Assembly (NCBI GenBank): GCA_030532065.1
Contig: JAUNLW010000001.1
Location: 1-64,000, forward strand
Direction: 5' to 3'
DNA from: Eubacteriales bacterium
Lineage (GTDB): Bacteria > Bacillota > Clostridia > Saccharofermentanales > DTU023
Length of the DNA stretch: 64,000 nucleotides
Shown here: piece after piece, positions 36,751-44,903 of the stretch
Position numbering within the stretch: the stretch's first letter is position 1
How the letters are laid out: each line of letters opens with the position of its first letter
The notes under the pieces: model-generated
What the model saw: only the letters and a program-made list of their open reading frames with translations
The model's database searches: none
Told to the model about the DNA's origin: nothing
Translations under genes and position numbers: made by a program

Positions 36751-37431
36751 TTACTCTCTTTCTGATTGTTTCTTGCCATACATCATAGCGTAATACCTGC
36801 CGTTCAACTCACCCTCAATAGTTCTAACTAATTTATTAATAATGCAATTGCCAATAAATTCCTGCCCGTTATTCAGTGTTGATTTAAAGGTTATTTTATC
36901 CATAAACAGCTTTTCAATCATTCTAACAAACTCTTCCATTACAGAATCGTTCTTAACTTCACCATTCTTGTACAACTTAAAGTGTGGCACAGATTTGGAA
37001 ACCATTTGATTAAAGTTTAGGATCGGTTTGTAGATGTTAAAGTAGATATATCTAAATTTTTTATGGCCTGGATCAATCAGGAAATAGATAGCTCCAAGGT
37101 TTGAATCCCATGTTGACTTACAGATGTCTTCATACTCCAAGAAAAAGTCTATCTTTTTTTCTAGATTCCAGCTAAGATTATATTTGATTATAAAGTGTAA
37201 TAAAGAATGTGTGCTATAGCTAAAACTCTCTAATGTATGCCTTTTTTCTGAAGTATACCCGATGTAAGAGGTAAGAAAAGCCAACAATCCGCTTCCGAAA
37301 ATTGCTAAGCATACGTTACACCAAAATTCTGCTTCTGCCCCAAGCCAGCAGTAGTGAACAAGCAGTGTAATCAAGAATGATATTGAAGTCAATACGGCTG
37401 TAATTTTAGTTGTTATTACGTAATTTCTCAT
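36751..37431 (-). CDS. Two-helix membrane protein of unknown function in the type III operon
   Basis: A 226-residue protein. Two N-terminal hydrophobic helices (about residues 8-27 and 34-56, containing FWCNVCLAIFGSGLLAFLTS) are followed by a soluble domain with EKRHTLESFSYSTHSLLHF, FFLEYEDICKSTWDSNLG and a C-terminal GRYYAMMYGKK. No family is recognised. Its start overlaps the DUF4391 stop by four bases and its stop lies five bases before mod, so it is built into the operon. A membrane-acting defence effector is one guess; the N-terminal two-helix layout is shared with such proteins. Confidence 0.7.
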   Translation of the reverse strand: MRNYVITTKITAVLTSISFLITLLVHYCWLGAEAEFWCNVCLAIFGSGLLAFLTSYIGYTSEKRHTLESFSYSTHSLLHFIIKYNLSWNLEKKIDFFLEYEDICKSTWDSNLGAIYFLIDPGHKKFRYIYFNIYKPILNFNQMVSKSVPHFKLYKNGEVKNDSVMEEFVRMIEKLFMDKITFKSTLNNGQEFIGNCIINKLVRTIEGELNGRYYAMMYGKKQSERE

Positions 37432-38111
37432 TGCTTTATAGTTATAGAATTTAGATTGCCAGAAAGTTGATTCAGCTTATTTCTTAATTCCTTAAGATCT
37501 CCGTTTAACTTTACCTGCTTGTTCAGCTGTCTTTCTTTCCTGATCTTGTCCTCCAAAGCAGAGATTTTTTCCCTAAGACACTCCTGACGTTCTGACCGCT
37601 CAACCGACTCTTTGAGTGATTCTCCGCCTCTTTTCTGGAGTGCGTCTCCAGCGATCTCCCTAACGAAGTTCTCATAGACTTTGTCGATATCCAGACCGTC
37701 TAGCTTGAGGGTCAACTCAGCTTCTGGGAGCCAATCGGAGTGGTAGTAAGGCCCGACTTTGAAGTAGTTGTTTCCGACTTCTGATTTCTCCTTGTAGGCT
37801 GTCCATATCTGATATTTACTCTCAAATTCCAGAACGAAAATGATGTGGTACTTGATTGCTAGGTCAATTTGACGTAGCAACGATACATCCAGCTTCGGGA
37901 CTGAGAGCCGTATATAGAATACCTGAATCTCGGACACATTCTCGCCCGGAGCTATATTAATAGAAGTAGGAGCGACCTTGTTTTTCCAGTAAATCGCTTT
38001 TATTTGATCTATGAATACTCGCTTCATAGGGGGTGTCAAAGACAGTTTTTCATAAAATTTCTGCTTGGAAATTCTATGATGGAGTTCTGTGCTATTGGGC
38101 AATCCTAACAT
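37428..38111 (-). CDS. DUF4391 protein of the type III operon
   Basis: A 227-residue protein beginning MLGLPNSTELHHRISKQKFYE with PPMKRVFIDQIKAIYWKNKV, the DUF4391 pattern. The C-terminal 60 residues form a charged coiled coil (ECLREKISALEDKIRKE). DUF4391 genes commonly sit between a large helicase gene and type III mod/res; their function is not established. RBS AGGAGA lies before the ATG. Confidence 0.82.
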   Translation of the reverse strand: MLGLPNSTELHHRISKQKFYEKLSLTPPMKRVFIDQIKAIYWKNKVAPTSINIAPGENVSEIQVFYIRLSVPKLDVSLLRQIDLAIKYHIIFVLEFESKYQIWTAYKEKSEVGNNYFKVGPYYHSDWLPEAELTLKLDGLDIDKVYENFVREIAGDALQKRGGESLKESVERSERQECLREKISALEDKIRKERQLNKQVKLNGDLKELRNKLNQLSGNLNSITIKQ

Positions 38112-38121
38112 GCGCGATCTC

Positions 38122-41100
38122 CTATTTCACTACGAGAAAGCAGATCAGTTCAAAGTCATCCAGACCACTGATCTCCGACATAAGGGCTGATGTGCCTCCG
38201 GGGGCGAACAAACTGTCGATATCGCTCTCTTTCTTTACATCGATGATGGAATTAATTGCATCATTAAGAAGGTCTGATACTTCGCGCATATTCCGGCCGT
38301 CGTCAGTTTCTTCGTTAAATTTTCTACACAGATAGAGCAGAGGTTCTTTCTTGCCTCGGCACAGTAGTCTCACCGTATCCAGCAACTTCTTGGGATTCAG
38401 GTAGTCGCATACTATCTCTCCATCAATCCCAATATAGACCATATAGAAAGGGTGTATGCGGTTCTGGTTGTCGATGTTTACGCTGTTATTGATGTTCCGC
38501 AAAACAAAAATTACGCCTTCTGGATTCTCTTCACTAGCGGGTACAACGGCGTGCAAGCCCTTCGGCTTCTTATCTAGGTAATCGTGCGTCTTTATGTATT
38601 CCAACAGGTCAAGTCTGAACTCGTTCAGACCTAAATCCATGATTGAAATACCTCCAGACATCTCCTCTATGTCTACGACCTCTTCTTTAAGACGCTTGAG
38701 CTGCTGCTTGCGGTATTTGAGATCGCCCTTCTCCTCAGGATTGATGAGGTCGTCGTCGCCAGTTGAGGTCATGATAGAAATTTTCATCCTTGTTTCGACG
38801 CGTGACTTCAAGTTTATGTAATCGTCAAGTGTTACATCCGGCCAGAAATTTACCAGTTGGATATATTTGTTCCTGCTGCCGATGCGGTCGATACGTCCGA
38901 ATCTCTGGATAATGCGTACAGGATTCCAGTGGATGTCATAATTGATCAAATAGTCGCAATCCTGCAAGTTTTGACCCTCGGAAATGCAGTCGGTAGCAAT
39001 TAGAATGTCAATATCTGTTGTGCTCTCTGGCATTAAAAGGTCTCGGTTCTTTGAAATTGGTGAGAAGCAGGTTAATATGTTGTTCAGTGTAGGCTTAAGC
39101 CCCCTGACGGTCGTTCGACCATCAATGGTTCCGGTTATTACTGCTGTGCCGAGGCCGTGATTTTCTTTCATGTACGTGCTTACCTGATCGTATAGGTACT
39201 CGGCAGTGTCTGAGAAGGCTGAGAAGATCAGAACTTTTTTGTTTCCATCGTTTATAGGATGTTGTATTTTGTCGTCCAGCAGTCTTAATAGTGTCTGTAA
39301 CTTTAAATCGTGCTCCGGTGTGATATCCGCTATCATGAGAGTGAGCAGTTCCAGCGTTTCGGCATCCTTCTGTAATTCTGCCTTCCAAGTCTGGTAATCC
39401 ATGTCAGCAAGGTCAATTTTGACCTTTTTCCCGACAGTGAAGTAGTCGGTGTTGCTGTCGTCCATGTCGAACTCGTTTTCCGATGCCTCAAACATATCAA
39501 GATCCGCGGTGCCATACTTCTCAAAATTGTTGATTGCCTTAATGGTTCCGTTGATGAGGTCAAGTATCCTGGACAGCGTGAGCTTAAATGAGTATACAGA
39601 ACTTTCTAGACGTTTCAGGAGATTGATACTCATGAGGCGCTGGATGCCCTGTTCGCGACCTAGCTGTGTAAGATTGTTATCTTTGTTGTGCGTCAGGTCT
39701 ATGTACTTTGATAATTTGCTAGGGAAGATATAGTTCGATGGTGTGTAGATACACAAAGTCAGCAACGTCAGCTGCTCATATATCTGGTCGTAGTTAATGG
39801 CGCTGTCCAGATCTGTCATAGAAGGTTGCAGAGATATGGGCTTGAGTCGCTGTGGAAACTGGCCTATTTCCGCGATGTTGTAGTACTTTTTTATATGCTC
39901 TCTGGAACGTGCTATAGTCACGCTATCTAACACTTCAAAGAAGTCGAAGTCCAGCATCCTAAGCAGGGCTTCCGTCGTCCTATATTCCGGTTCCAGCTTA
40001 CTCCACTCGTTGAACGCCTTTTGTGCCTGGCGGAAGATCTCTTCTATGGGCTTTTTTATGTCCAGCTTCTCATTAATGTAATCTGAGTTGCCCTCGTAGG
40101 CCAGAGCAAGCTGATTCTTAAGATCTACAAAACGATTGTTGACCGGCGTAGCAGAAAGCATTAGAACTTTTGTCTTAACACCCGCTCTGATTACCTTTTC
40201 CATCAGTTTAGTGTAGCGGTTTCCCTGCGTGTTGGCATCGGTGCCAGCGCCATTTCGAAAATTGTGAGATTCATCGATAACAACCAGATCATAGTTGCCC
40301 CAGTTGAGACGCTCCAAATCTAGCCCATTTGAATCTCCGCCTTTCCTAGATAGGTCAGTGTGGAACAAAACATCGTAGTTCAGACGGTCGCTGGCTATAG
40401 GATTATTCACGTAATTGTCTTTATACGTGTTCCAGTTTTCGGCTAACTTCTTTGGACAAAGCACAAGGACGCTCTTGTTTCTGTTCTCGTAGTACTTAAT
40501 CACGGCAAGTGCGGTGAAAGTTTTGCCAAGGCCAACGCTGTCCGCCAAGATGCACCCATTATACTTCTCGAGTTTGTTAATGATCGCAAGTACCGCGTCC
40601 TTTTGGAAATCGTACAGCATGCTCCAGATCTTACTTTGCTTAAAGCCGGTTGCCTCGTTGGGAAGCATGTCTTCGGACAGGTCGTATAAGAATTCACTAA
40701 ACACATTGTAAAGTAACATGAAGTAGATCAACTCTGGGGAGTTCTCGTTATAGGCTGACGCGATGTTGTCGATGATTACGTCAGTGACATCTTGCAACTT
40801 CTGGCGATCGTTCCAAAGGGAATCAAACAATTGCATATACTGCACAGAGTTAGGTACCTCTACGCGGTTTACCATGTTGTAGCTGTTGTTGCCACGCTCG
40901 CATCCTATATCTACCGTGGTAAAACCTACCAGCGGCATGTAGACGACCTCTTCGGACGGAGAGCTAACTGTCATAAAGCCGCTCATATTTTCCCCGGTAA
41001 TGTTAGATTTAAAGCGTGCCTTCCGGCGAATCCAATCGGCGCATTCCTGGGCGATGGCCTTCTGCGTCATCTCATTGCGCAGTTTTATTTCAAATTCCGT

Positions 41101-41352
41101 GCCGTACAGGCTTTGCTCACGTGATAGGCGCGGAATGTAAAATTCTCTTTTTTGTTTTTCGGACTTCTCCGTGACAAAGGTAGGGGAAGTGAATATAAAT
41201 CGCAGCTCGTCGACTAACTCTAATTGCTTTTTTAGTTCGCGATACGCATACATCGAGAAACAGGCCGCAGCGATCGACACCTTGCTGCCCTTTAAAATGG
41301 TCTGAGCCATATCGTCACGTACGATCTCTGTGACGTTGTCAAAAACCTTCAT
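38122..41352 (-). CDS. SNF2/DEAD-type helicase with PLD-like N terminus, type III operon
   Basis: A 1076-residue protein. The N-terminal 170 residues (KGSKVSIAAACFSMYAYREL) resemble a phospholipase D-like domain. The helicase core has YDFQKDAVLAI (Q motif), ADSVGLGKTFTALAVIKYY (Walker A), VVIDESHNFRN (DESH), LMLSATPVNN, and the C-terminal domain ISEGQNLQDCDYLINYDIHW with RIIQRFGRIDRIGS (motif VI). It reads intact. The ATG at 41352 is preferred to a TTG at 41379. It is first in the operon leading to DUF4391, membrane protein, mod and res. Confidence 0.9.
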   Translation of the reverse strand: MKVFDNVTEIVRDDMAQTILKGSKVSIAAACFSMYAYRELKKQLELVDELRFIFTSPTFVTEKSEKQKREFYIPRLSREQSLYGTEFEIKLRNEMTQKAIAQECADWIRRKARFKSNITGENMSGFMTVSSPSEEVVYMPLVGFTTVDIGCERGNNSYNMVNRVEVPNSVQYMQLFDSLWNDRQKLQDVTDVIIDNIASAYNENSPELIYFMLLYNVFSEFLYDLSEDMLPNEATGFKQSKIWSMLYDFQKDAVLAIINKLEKYNGCILADSVGLGKTFTALAVIKYYENRNKSVLVLCPKKLAENWNTYKDNYVNNPIASDRLNYDVLFHTDLSRKGGDSNGLDLERLNWGNYDLVVIDESHNFRNGAGTDANTQGNRYTKLMEKVIRAGVKTKVLMLSATPVNNRFVDLKNQLALAYEGNSDYINEKLDIKKPIEEIFRQAQKAFNEWSKLEPEYRTTEALLRMLDFDFFEVLDSVTIARSREHIKKYYNIAEIGQFPQRLKPISLQPSMTDLDSAINYDQIYEQLTLLTLCIYTPSNYIFPSKLSKYIDLTHNKDNNLTQLGREQGIQRLMSINLLKRLESSVYSFKLTLSRILDLINGTIKAINNFEKYGTADLDMFEASENEFDMDDSNTDYFTVGKKVKIDLADMDYQTWKAELQKDAETLELLTLMIADITPEHDLKLQTLLRLLDDKIQHPINDGNKKVLIFSAFSDTAEYLYDQVSTYMKENHGLGTAVITGTIDGRTTVRGLKPTLNNILTCFSPISKNRDLLMPESTTDIDILIATDCISEGQNLQDCDYLINYDIHWNPVRIIQRFGRIDRIGSRNKYIQLVNFWPDVTLDDYINLKSRVETRMKISIMTSTGDDDLINPEEKGDLKYRKQQLKRLKEEVVDIEEMSGGISIMDLGLNEFRLDLLEYIKTHDYLDKKPKGLHAVVPASEENPEGVIFVLRNINNSVNIDNQNRIHPFYMVYIGIDGEIVCDYLNPKKLLDTVRLLCRGKKEPLLYLCRKFNEETDDGRNMREVSDLLNDAINSIIDVKKESDIDSLFAPGGTSALMSEISGLDDFELICFLVVK

Positions 41353-41377
41353 TACAAAACACTCCAAATTTGTAGGC

Positions 41378-41433
41378 AAAACGTACTTAAGTGCGTTTTC
41401 TACTCGAAAACTACATTCCTGGCAATCAGGAAT
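41378..41433 (-). promoter_or_regulatory. Palindromes upstream of the type III defence operon
   Basis: AAAACGTACTTAAGTGCGTTTT (41378-41399, shown for its symmetry, one mismatched pair) lies 26 bases upstream of the helicase ATG. ATTCCTG (41415-41421)/CAGGAAT (41427-41433) lies further up. Both are likely operator or attenuation sites of the minus-strand operon. No -35/-10 pair stands out in the AT-rich DNA to 41460. Confidence 0.45.
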
Positions 41434-41503
41434 ACTTATTACTTTATTTTAACACATTTTTTGCGATTTCCAGTCTACTGTTAGTATCGCCATCCACCCC
41501 TCA

Positions 41504-41533
41504 TTGACCTAGCCCTAAAAGCCGTTGTACCAT
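41504..41533 (+). promoter_or_regulatory. Promoter of the btu/cob riboswitch transcript
   Basis: TTGACC (41504-41509), 18 bases, TACCAT (41528-41533). Both boxes are kept in the diverged copy near 29.56 kb, which supports function. Confidence 0.55.
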
Positions 41534-41537
41534 TAGG

Positions 41538-41697
41538 AATGCAAAGCAAATAGCGTTAGCAACAGGGAAGCCGGTGCAAAACCGGCACAGCCCCCGCTAC
41601 TGTAAGTATCTTGGGTTTAGCAAATGCCACTTAGTTCTCCTTTGGGAGACTTGGGAAGGCGCTGACCCTTACATATACAAGTCAGGATACCTGTTAC
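41538..41697 (+). ncRNA. Cobalamin riboswitch of the transporter and biosynthesis operon
   Basis: The leader contains GGGAAGCCGGTGCAAAACCG, GGCACAGCCCCCGCTACTGT, TGCCACT, TGGGAAGGC and the B12 box AAGTCAGGATACCTG in family order. It lies ahead of an intrinsic terminator and the btuC-like gene, so it should switch off B12 uptake and synthesis when cobalamin is plentiful. Confidence 0.95.
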
Positions 41698-41701
41698 AAA
41701 C

Positions 41702-41739
41702 GACCTTTCTTTCGGTGGGAAAGAAGTCTTTTTATTTTG
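41702..41739 (+). terminator. Riboswitch-controlled intrinsic terminator
   Basis: GAC plus TTCTTTC (41702-41713, two-base bulge) pairs with GAAAGAAGTC (41719-41728), followed by TTTTTATTTT. It directly follows the riboswitch B12 box. Confidence 0.75.
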
Positions 41740-41816
41740 CCCATTTATATGGGTGGCATGAGGCGACTGACTAGGCATACCCCCGAAAGCTAATAAAACA
41801 GAGGGGATCAAGCCTG

Positions 41817-42806
41817 ATGAAGCCTAAGCAAAAAAATATCCTTCTTATTATCCTGTTCGTGGGCCTGTGCTTCCTGTTCTTTCTTTTGAGCGTGGCTGTC
41901 GGAGCGGTAGACATCAGTGTTGGTGAGATCTTACGCGCTCTCTTTGCCGGTGAAGACACGGCTAATTTCCGCATCATTTACCATATTCGCCTGCCGCGCA
42001 CTTTAGTGGCCATGTTGGTAGGAGCGGCTTTGGCTGTCGCGGGTATTGTTCTCCAGGGAGTTATGCGCAACCCCTTGGCCACCCCTAATATCATTGGTGT
42101 ATCCAGTGGCGGCGGCATAGTAGCCCTGGCTATCATTATTGTTTATCCCCAGTACTATTATCTGATACCGGCCGGTGCTTTCGTGGGTGCCTTACTAACC
42201 ACCAGCCTTATTTATGGCCTGGCCTGGAAAGAAGGCATAGTGCCTACCAGACTTATCCTGGCTGGCGTAGCTGTTAATACGATTTTAGGAGCTGGCAACA
42301 AGATCCTTTTGAGTTTATTTCCTACCCGCATCCACGGGGCGGTGGACTTTATGGTCGGTGGACTCTCCGGCACTAACTGGCAGAATGTCAGGATGATCAC
42401 GCCCTATGTGTTGTTTGGCCTAGTGGCAGTCTGCCTCATGACCCCCCAGATGAATATCCTCATGCTGGGCGATGAGCTGGCTGCTGGTCTGGGGCTCAGA
42501 GTGGAGCGGACCAGGCGCTGGCTGATTATTCTCTCGGCCCTTTTGGCTGGCGCCGCGGTCAGCGCGGCAGGTCTTTTGGGCTTTGTCGGCCTTATTGTGC
42601 CGCACATCGCCAGAGCTTTATTAGGCAACGACCATCGCTATCTGGTGCCGGGCTGTATTTTTCTGGGGGCCTTCACCCTCATGGCTTGCGACCTTCTGGC
42701 GCGCTGGCTCTTTGCTCCTTTCGAGGTGCCGGTGGGCGTGATCATGAGCATCTTGGGTGGCCCCTTTTTCTTGCTTATTTTGCGCCAGCAATACCGCTTG
42801 AGCTAA
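41817..42806 (+). CDS. btuC: BtuC/FecCD-type ABC transporter permease, probably for cobalamin or cobinamide
   Basis: A 329-residue permease with about ten hydrophobic segments. Family signatures are IRLPRTLVAMLVGAALAVAG, QGVMRNPLATPNIIGVSSGG and, near the end, GFVGLIVPHIARALLG, the ATPase-contact loop. FecCD permeases carry siderophores, heme or B12. Placement right behind a cobalamin riboswitch and ahead of cbi genes makes a corrinoid the likely substrate. Confidence 0.88.
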   Translation: MKPKQKNILLIILFVGLCFLFFLLSVAVGAVDISVGEILRALFAGEDTANFRIIYHIRLPRTLVAMLVGAALAVAGIVLQGVMRNPLATPNIIGVSSGGGIVALAIIIVYPQYYYLIPAGAFVGALLTTSLIYGLAWKEGIVPTRLILAGVAVNTILGAGNKILLSLFPTRIHGAVDFMVGGLSGTNWQNVRMITPYVLFGLVAVCLMTPQMNILMLGDELAAGLGLRVERTRRWLIILSALLAGAAVSAAGLLGFVGLIVPHIARALLGNDHRYLVPGCIFLGAFTLMACDLLARWLFAPFEVPVGVIMSILGGPFFLLILRQQYRLS

Positions 42807-42842
42807 GCGGAGGAACTTAGATACAGTGAGGGAGGAAGAGCA

Positions 42843-43646
42843 GTGAAAATCTTAGAAGCAGAACAACTTAGTTTGTCCTACGGCGGCAGGCAGCTCAAAG
42901 AAGTAGTGCGCGAGGCATCACTTTCAATAGAAGCTGGCGAGATCGTCTCCATCATCGGACCTAACGGCTCCGGCAAGTCTACGCTGCTCAAAGGACTGTG
43001 TCGTTTATTGCGGCCGACTGCCGGTCAAAGCCTGCTCAAGGGTCAGGATATCTGGCAGCTGGCTCCCAAAGAGGTAGCCAAAGAATTGGCGATCTTGCCT
43101 CAAATGAAGTCAAGTCCCAGTGATCTTACTGTCACACAACTGGTCAGCTTTGGCCGCTATCCGCACAAACGTTACGGCAGTGGCCTGACGGAAAAAGATC
43201 AGGAGTTTATCCGCAAAGCTATAGCTAAAACAGGCCTTAACGGCTATGAAGGGCGCTACATCTCCAGCCTTTCCGGCGGAGAGCAGCAGCGTGTCTGGCT
43301 GGCGGTGGCTCTGGCTCAGGATCCGGAAATCCTGATTTTAGACGAACCCACTACTTACTTAGATATCGCCTGCCAATTGGCCTTTATGGAGAATATTCGC
43401 CAGCTCAACCAGGAGGACGGCCTGACTGTGGTTATGGTCCTGCATGACTTAAACCAGGCTCTGCGTTATTCCGACCGCACCTGCGCGATCAAAGACGGCC
43501 GTATCCTCGCCTTTGCGGAGTCTGATCAGGTGATCACGCCGGATTTGATCCGCGAACTTTATGCCATCGAAGGGGAACTGGTGGATTGGCAGGCAGGCGA
43601 GACTCCCTTCTTTATACCCCGTAAAACTTCAGGCACTCCCGCCTAG
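42843..43646 (+). CDS. btuD: ABC transporter ATPase of the corrinoid uptake system
   Basis: A 267-residue ATPase with a GTG start and RBS GGGAGGAAG. Walker A IIGPNGSGKSTLLKGL, Q-loop ILPQMKSS, signature YISSLSGGEQQRVWLAVALA, Walker B EILILDEPTTYLD and H-loop VMVLHDLNQALRY identify an iron/B12-type importer ATPase. It pairs with the permease 36 bases upstream. Confidence 0.9.
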   Translation: MKILEAEQLSLSYGGRQLKEVVREASLSIEAGEIVSIIGPNGSGKSTLLKGLCRLLRPTAGQSLLKGQDIWQLAPKEVAKELAILPQMKSSPSDLTVTQLVSFGRYPHKRYGSGLTEKDQEFIRKAIAKTGLNGYEGRYISSLSGGEQQRVWLAVALAQDPEILILDEPTTYLDIACQLAFMENIRQLNQEDGLTVVMVLHDLNQALRYSDRTCAIKDGRILAFAESDQVITPDLIRELYAIEGELVDWQAGETPFFIPRKTSGTPA

Positions 43647-43688
43647 AAGATAGAAAAGCTGCTTAAACAAGCAAAATAGGAGGAACTT

Positions 43689-44819
43689 ATGAAAAAATTA
43701 TTTACCTTACTACTTACCCTGAGCTTGCTCGTAGGCCTCACCGCCTGCCAAGACCAGGATAAGCCTAAAGTTGAGCCTAAAGAAACTACTGCGCAAGAAG
43801 CGATTGAAGCTCCCAAGAGCGAAGTAAAAGAAGAGGCTACTGAAGAAGCAACTGAGGAAGCCACAGAAGCTGATCCCGCAGCCAAAGACAGCAAGGCTAC
43901 AGTTTCCCGCGATGGCGTGGACTATTACGAAAAATATGGCCTAGAAGATTTAGGCGACAGCATCCGCTTCAAGGACTCAATGGACCGTGAGATCACGGTG
44001 AAAAAGCAGCCCCAGAACGTAGCTATGCTCTACAACTCCTATCTGGACCTGTGGAAACTCTGCGGTGGCAAAGTCGCGGCAGTAGTCGAGCAGGCAGACG
44101 AGAAGCCGGTTGAAGGCGTTGAGAACGCGGAAGTACTGGGTACGCCCAGCAAGCCCAACCAGGAACGCCTGATCCAAATGAACCCGGATTTCTGCGTTAT
44201 TGCCCCTTTTTCCAGCAACCAGGAACTGGCCAGCCAGCTGAACGACATGGACATCCCCACCGCCTACTTTGAGTGCAAATCAAAAGACGATTACTATCGC
44301 CTAGTTAGGATCTTCAGCGGACTCTTGGAAGACGAAGCCATGTTTGAAAAATACGCGTTGGATATTGAAGCTGACATCCAACAGATCCTGTCCAAGGTTC
44401 CAGAAGGGGAGCACCCCCGCATCCTCATGCTCATGGCTACGACCAAAGCGGTTAAAGTCCACCATCTCAACAACCAGACCGGTGAGATGCTCCTGGATCT
44501 TGGCGCGGTAAATATAGCCAAAGAGGGTATTGAGGGCGAGGCCGCCAGTGACTACAGCCTGGAAGAAATCGTCAGTGAAGACCCGGAGATCATTTTTGTA
44601 ACCGAGATGGGTTCTGATATGGAAGCAATCGCTAAACAGCGCCGTGAGAACGTAGAAGAAGATCCAGTTTGGTCTGGCTTGACCGCGGTCAAAGAAGGCC
44701 GCTACCATGTCCTGCCTAAAGAACTCTTCACTTATAAACCTAACCAAAACTATATCGAAGCCTATCAAATTCTGGCTCAATATCTCTACCCTGACGTAGA
44801 TTTTAGTTTAGACAAATAG
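43689..44819 (+). CDS. btuF: Corrinoid ABC transporter substrate-binding lipoprotein
   Basis: A 376-residue lipoprotein. The signal peptide ends LLVGLTAC, a lipobox with Cys-20 as lipidation site. An acidic, Glu/Thr-rich linker (residues about 22-75) leads to a class III periplasmic-binding fold: AMLYNSYLDLWKLCGG, AVVEQADEKP, then VTEMGSDMEAIAKQ. It would capture corrinoids for the BtuCD-like pair. RBS AGGAGGAAC is strong. Confidence 0.88.
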   Translation: MKKLFTLLLTLSLLVGLTACQDQDKPKVEPKETTAQEAIEAPKSEVKEEATEEATEEATEADPAAKDSKATVSRDGVDYYEKYGLEDLGDSIRFKDSMDREITVKKQPQNVAMLYNSYLDLWKLCGGKVAAVVEQADEKPVEGVENAEVLGTPSKPNQERLIQMNPDFCVIAPFSSNQELASQLNDMDIPTAYFECKSKDDYYRLVRIFSGLLEDEAMFEKYALDIEADIQQILSKVPEGEHPRILMLMATTKAVKVHHLNNQTGEMLLDLGAVNIAKEGIEGEAASDYSLEEIVSEDPEIIFVTEMGSDMEAIAKQRRENVEEDPVWSGLTAVKEGRYHVLPKELFTYKPNQNYIEAYQILAQYLYPDVDFSLDK

Positions 44820-44832
44820 ATATTTTCTCCCA

Positions 44833-44871
44833 GATGCCGGTCAGGAGCGATAGTCGTTTCTGGCCGGCATC
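44833..44871 (+). terminator. Hairpin between transporter and biosynthesis genes
   Basis: GATGCCGGTCAG (44833-44844) pairs with CTGGCCGGCATC (44860-44871), one G-T. The following T run is delayed (44879-44883), so it may be a partial terminator or an mRNA-stabilising element setting the uptake to biosynthesis ratio. Confidence 0.55.
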
Positions 44872-44903
44872 CTCAAGCTTTTTCGCGGAAAGGTGAGGGC
44901 TTT

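Noticed and set aside
31846-41352. BREX or DISARM system
   Set aside because: No PglX/PglZ/BrxC or DUF1998 (DrmB) protein; the Mod/Res pair with DPPY and DEPQ motifs is type III.
21000-41500. Prophage, ICE or transposon
   Set aside because: No integrase, transposase, structural or conjugation genes, and no target-site duplication were seen. The edges are riboswitch regions.
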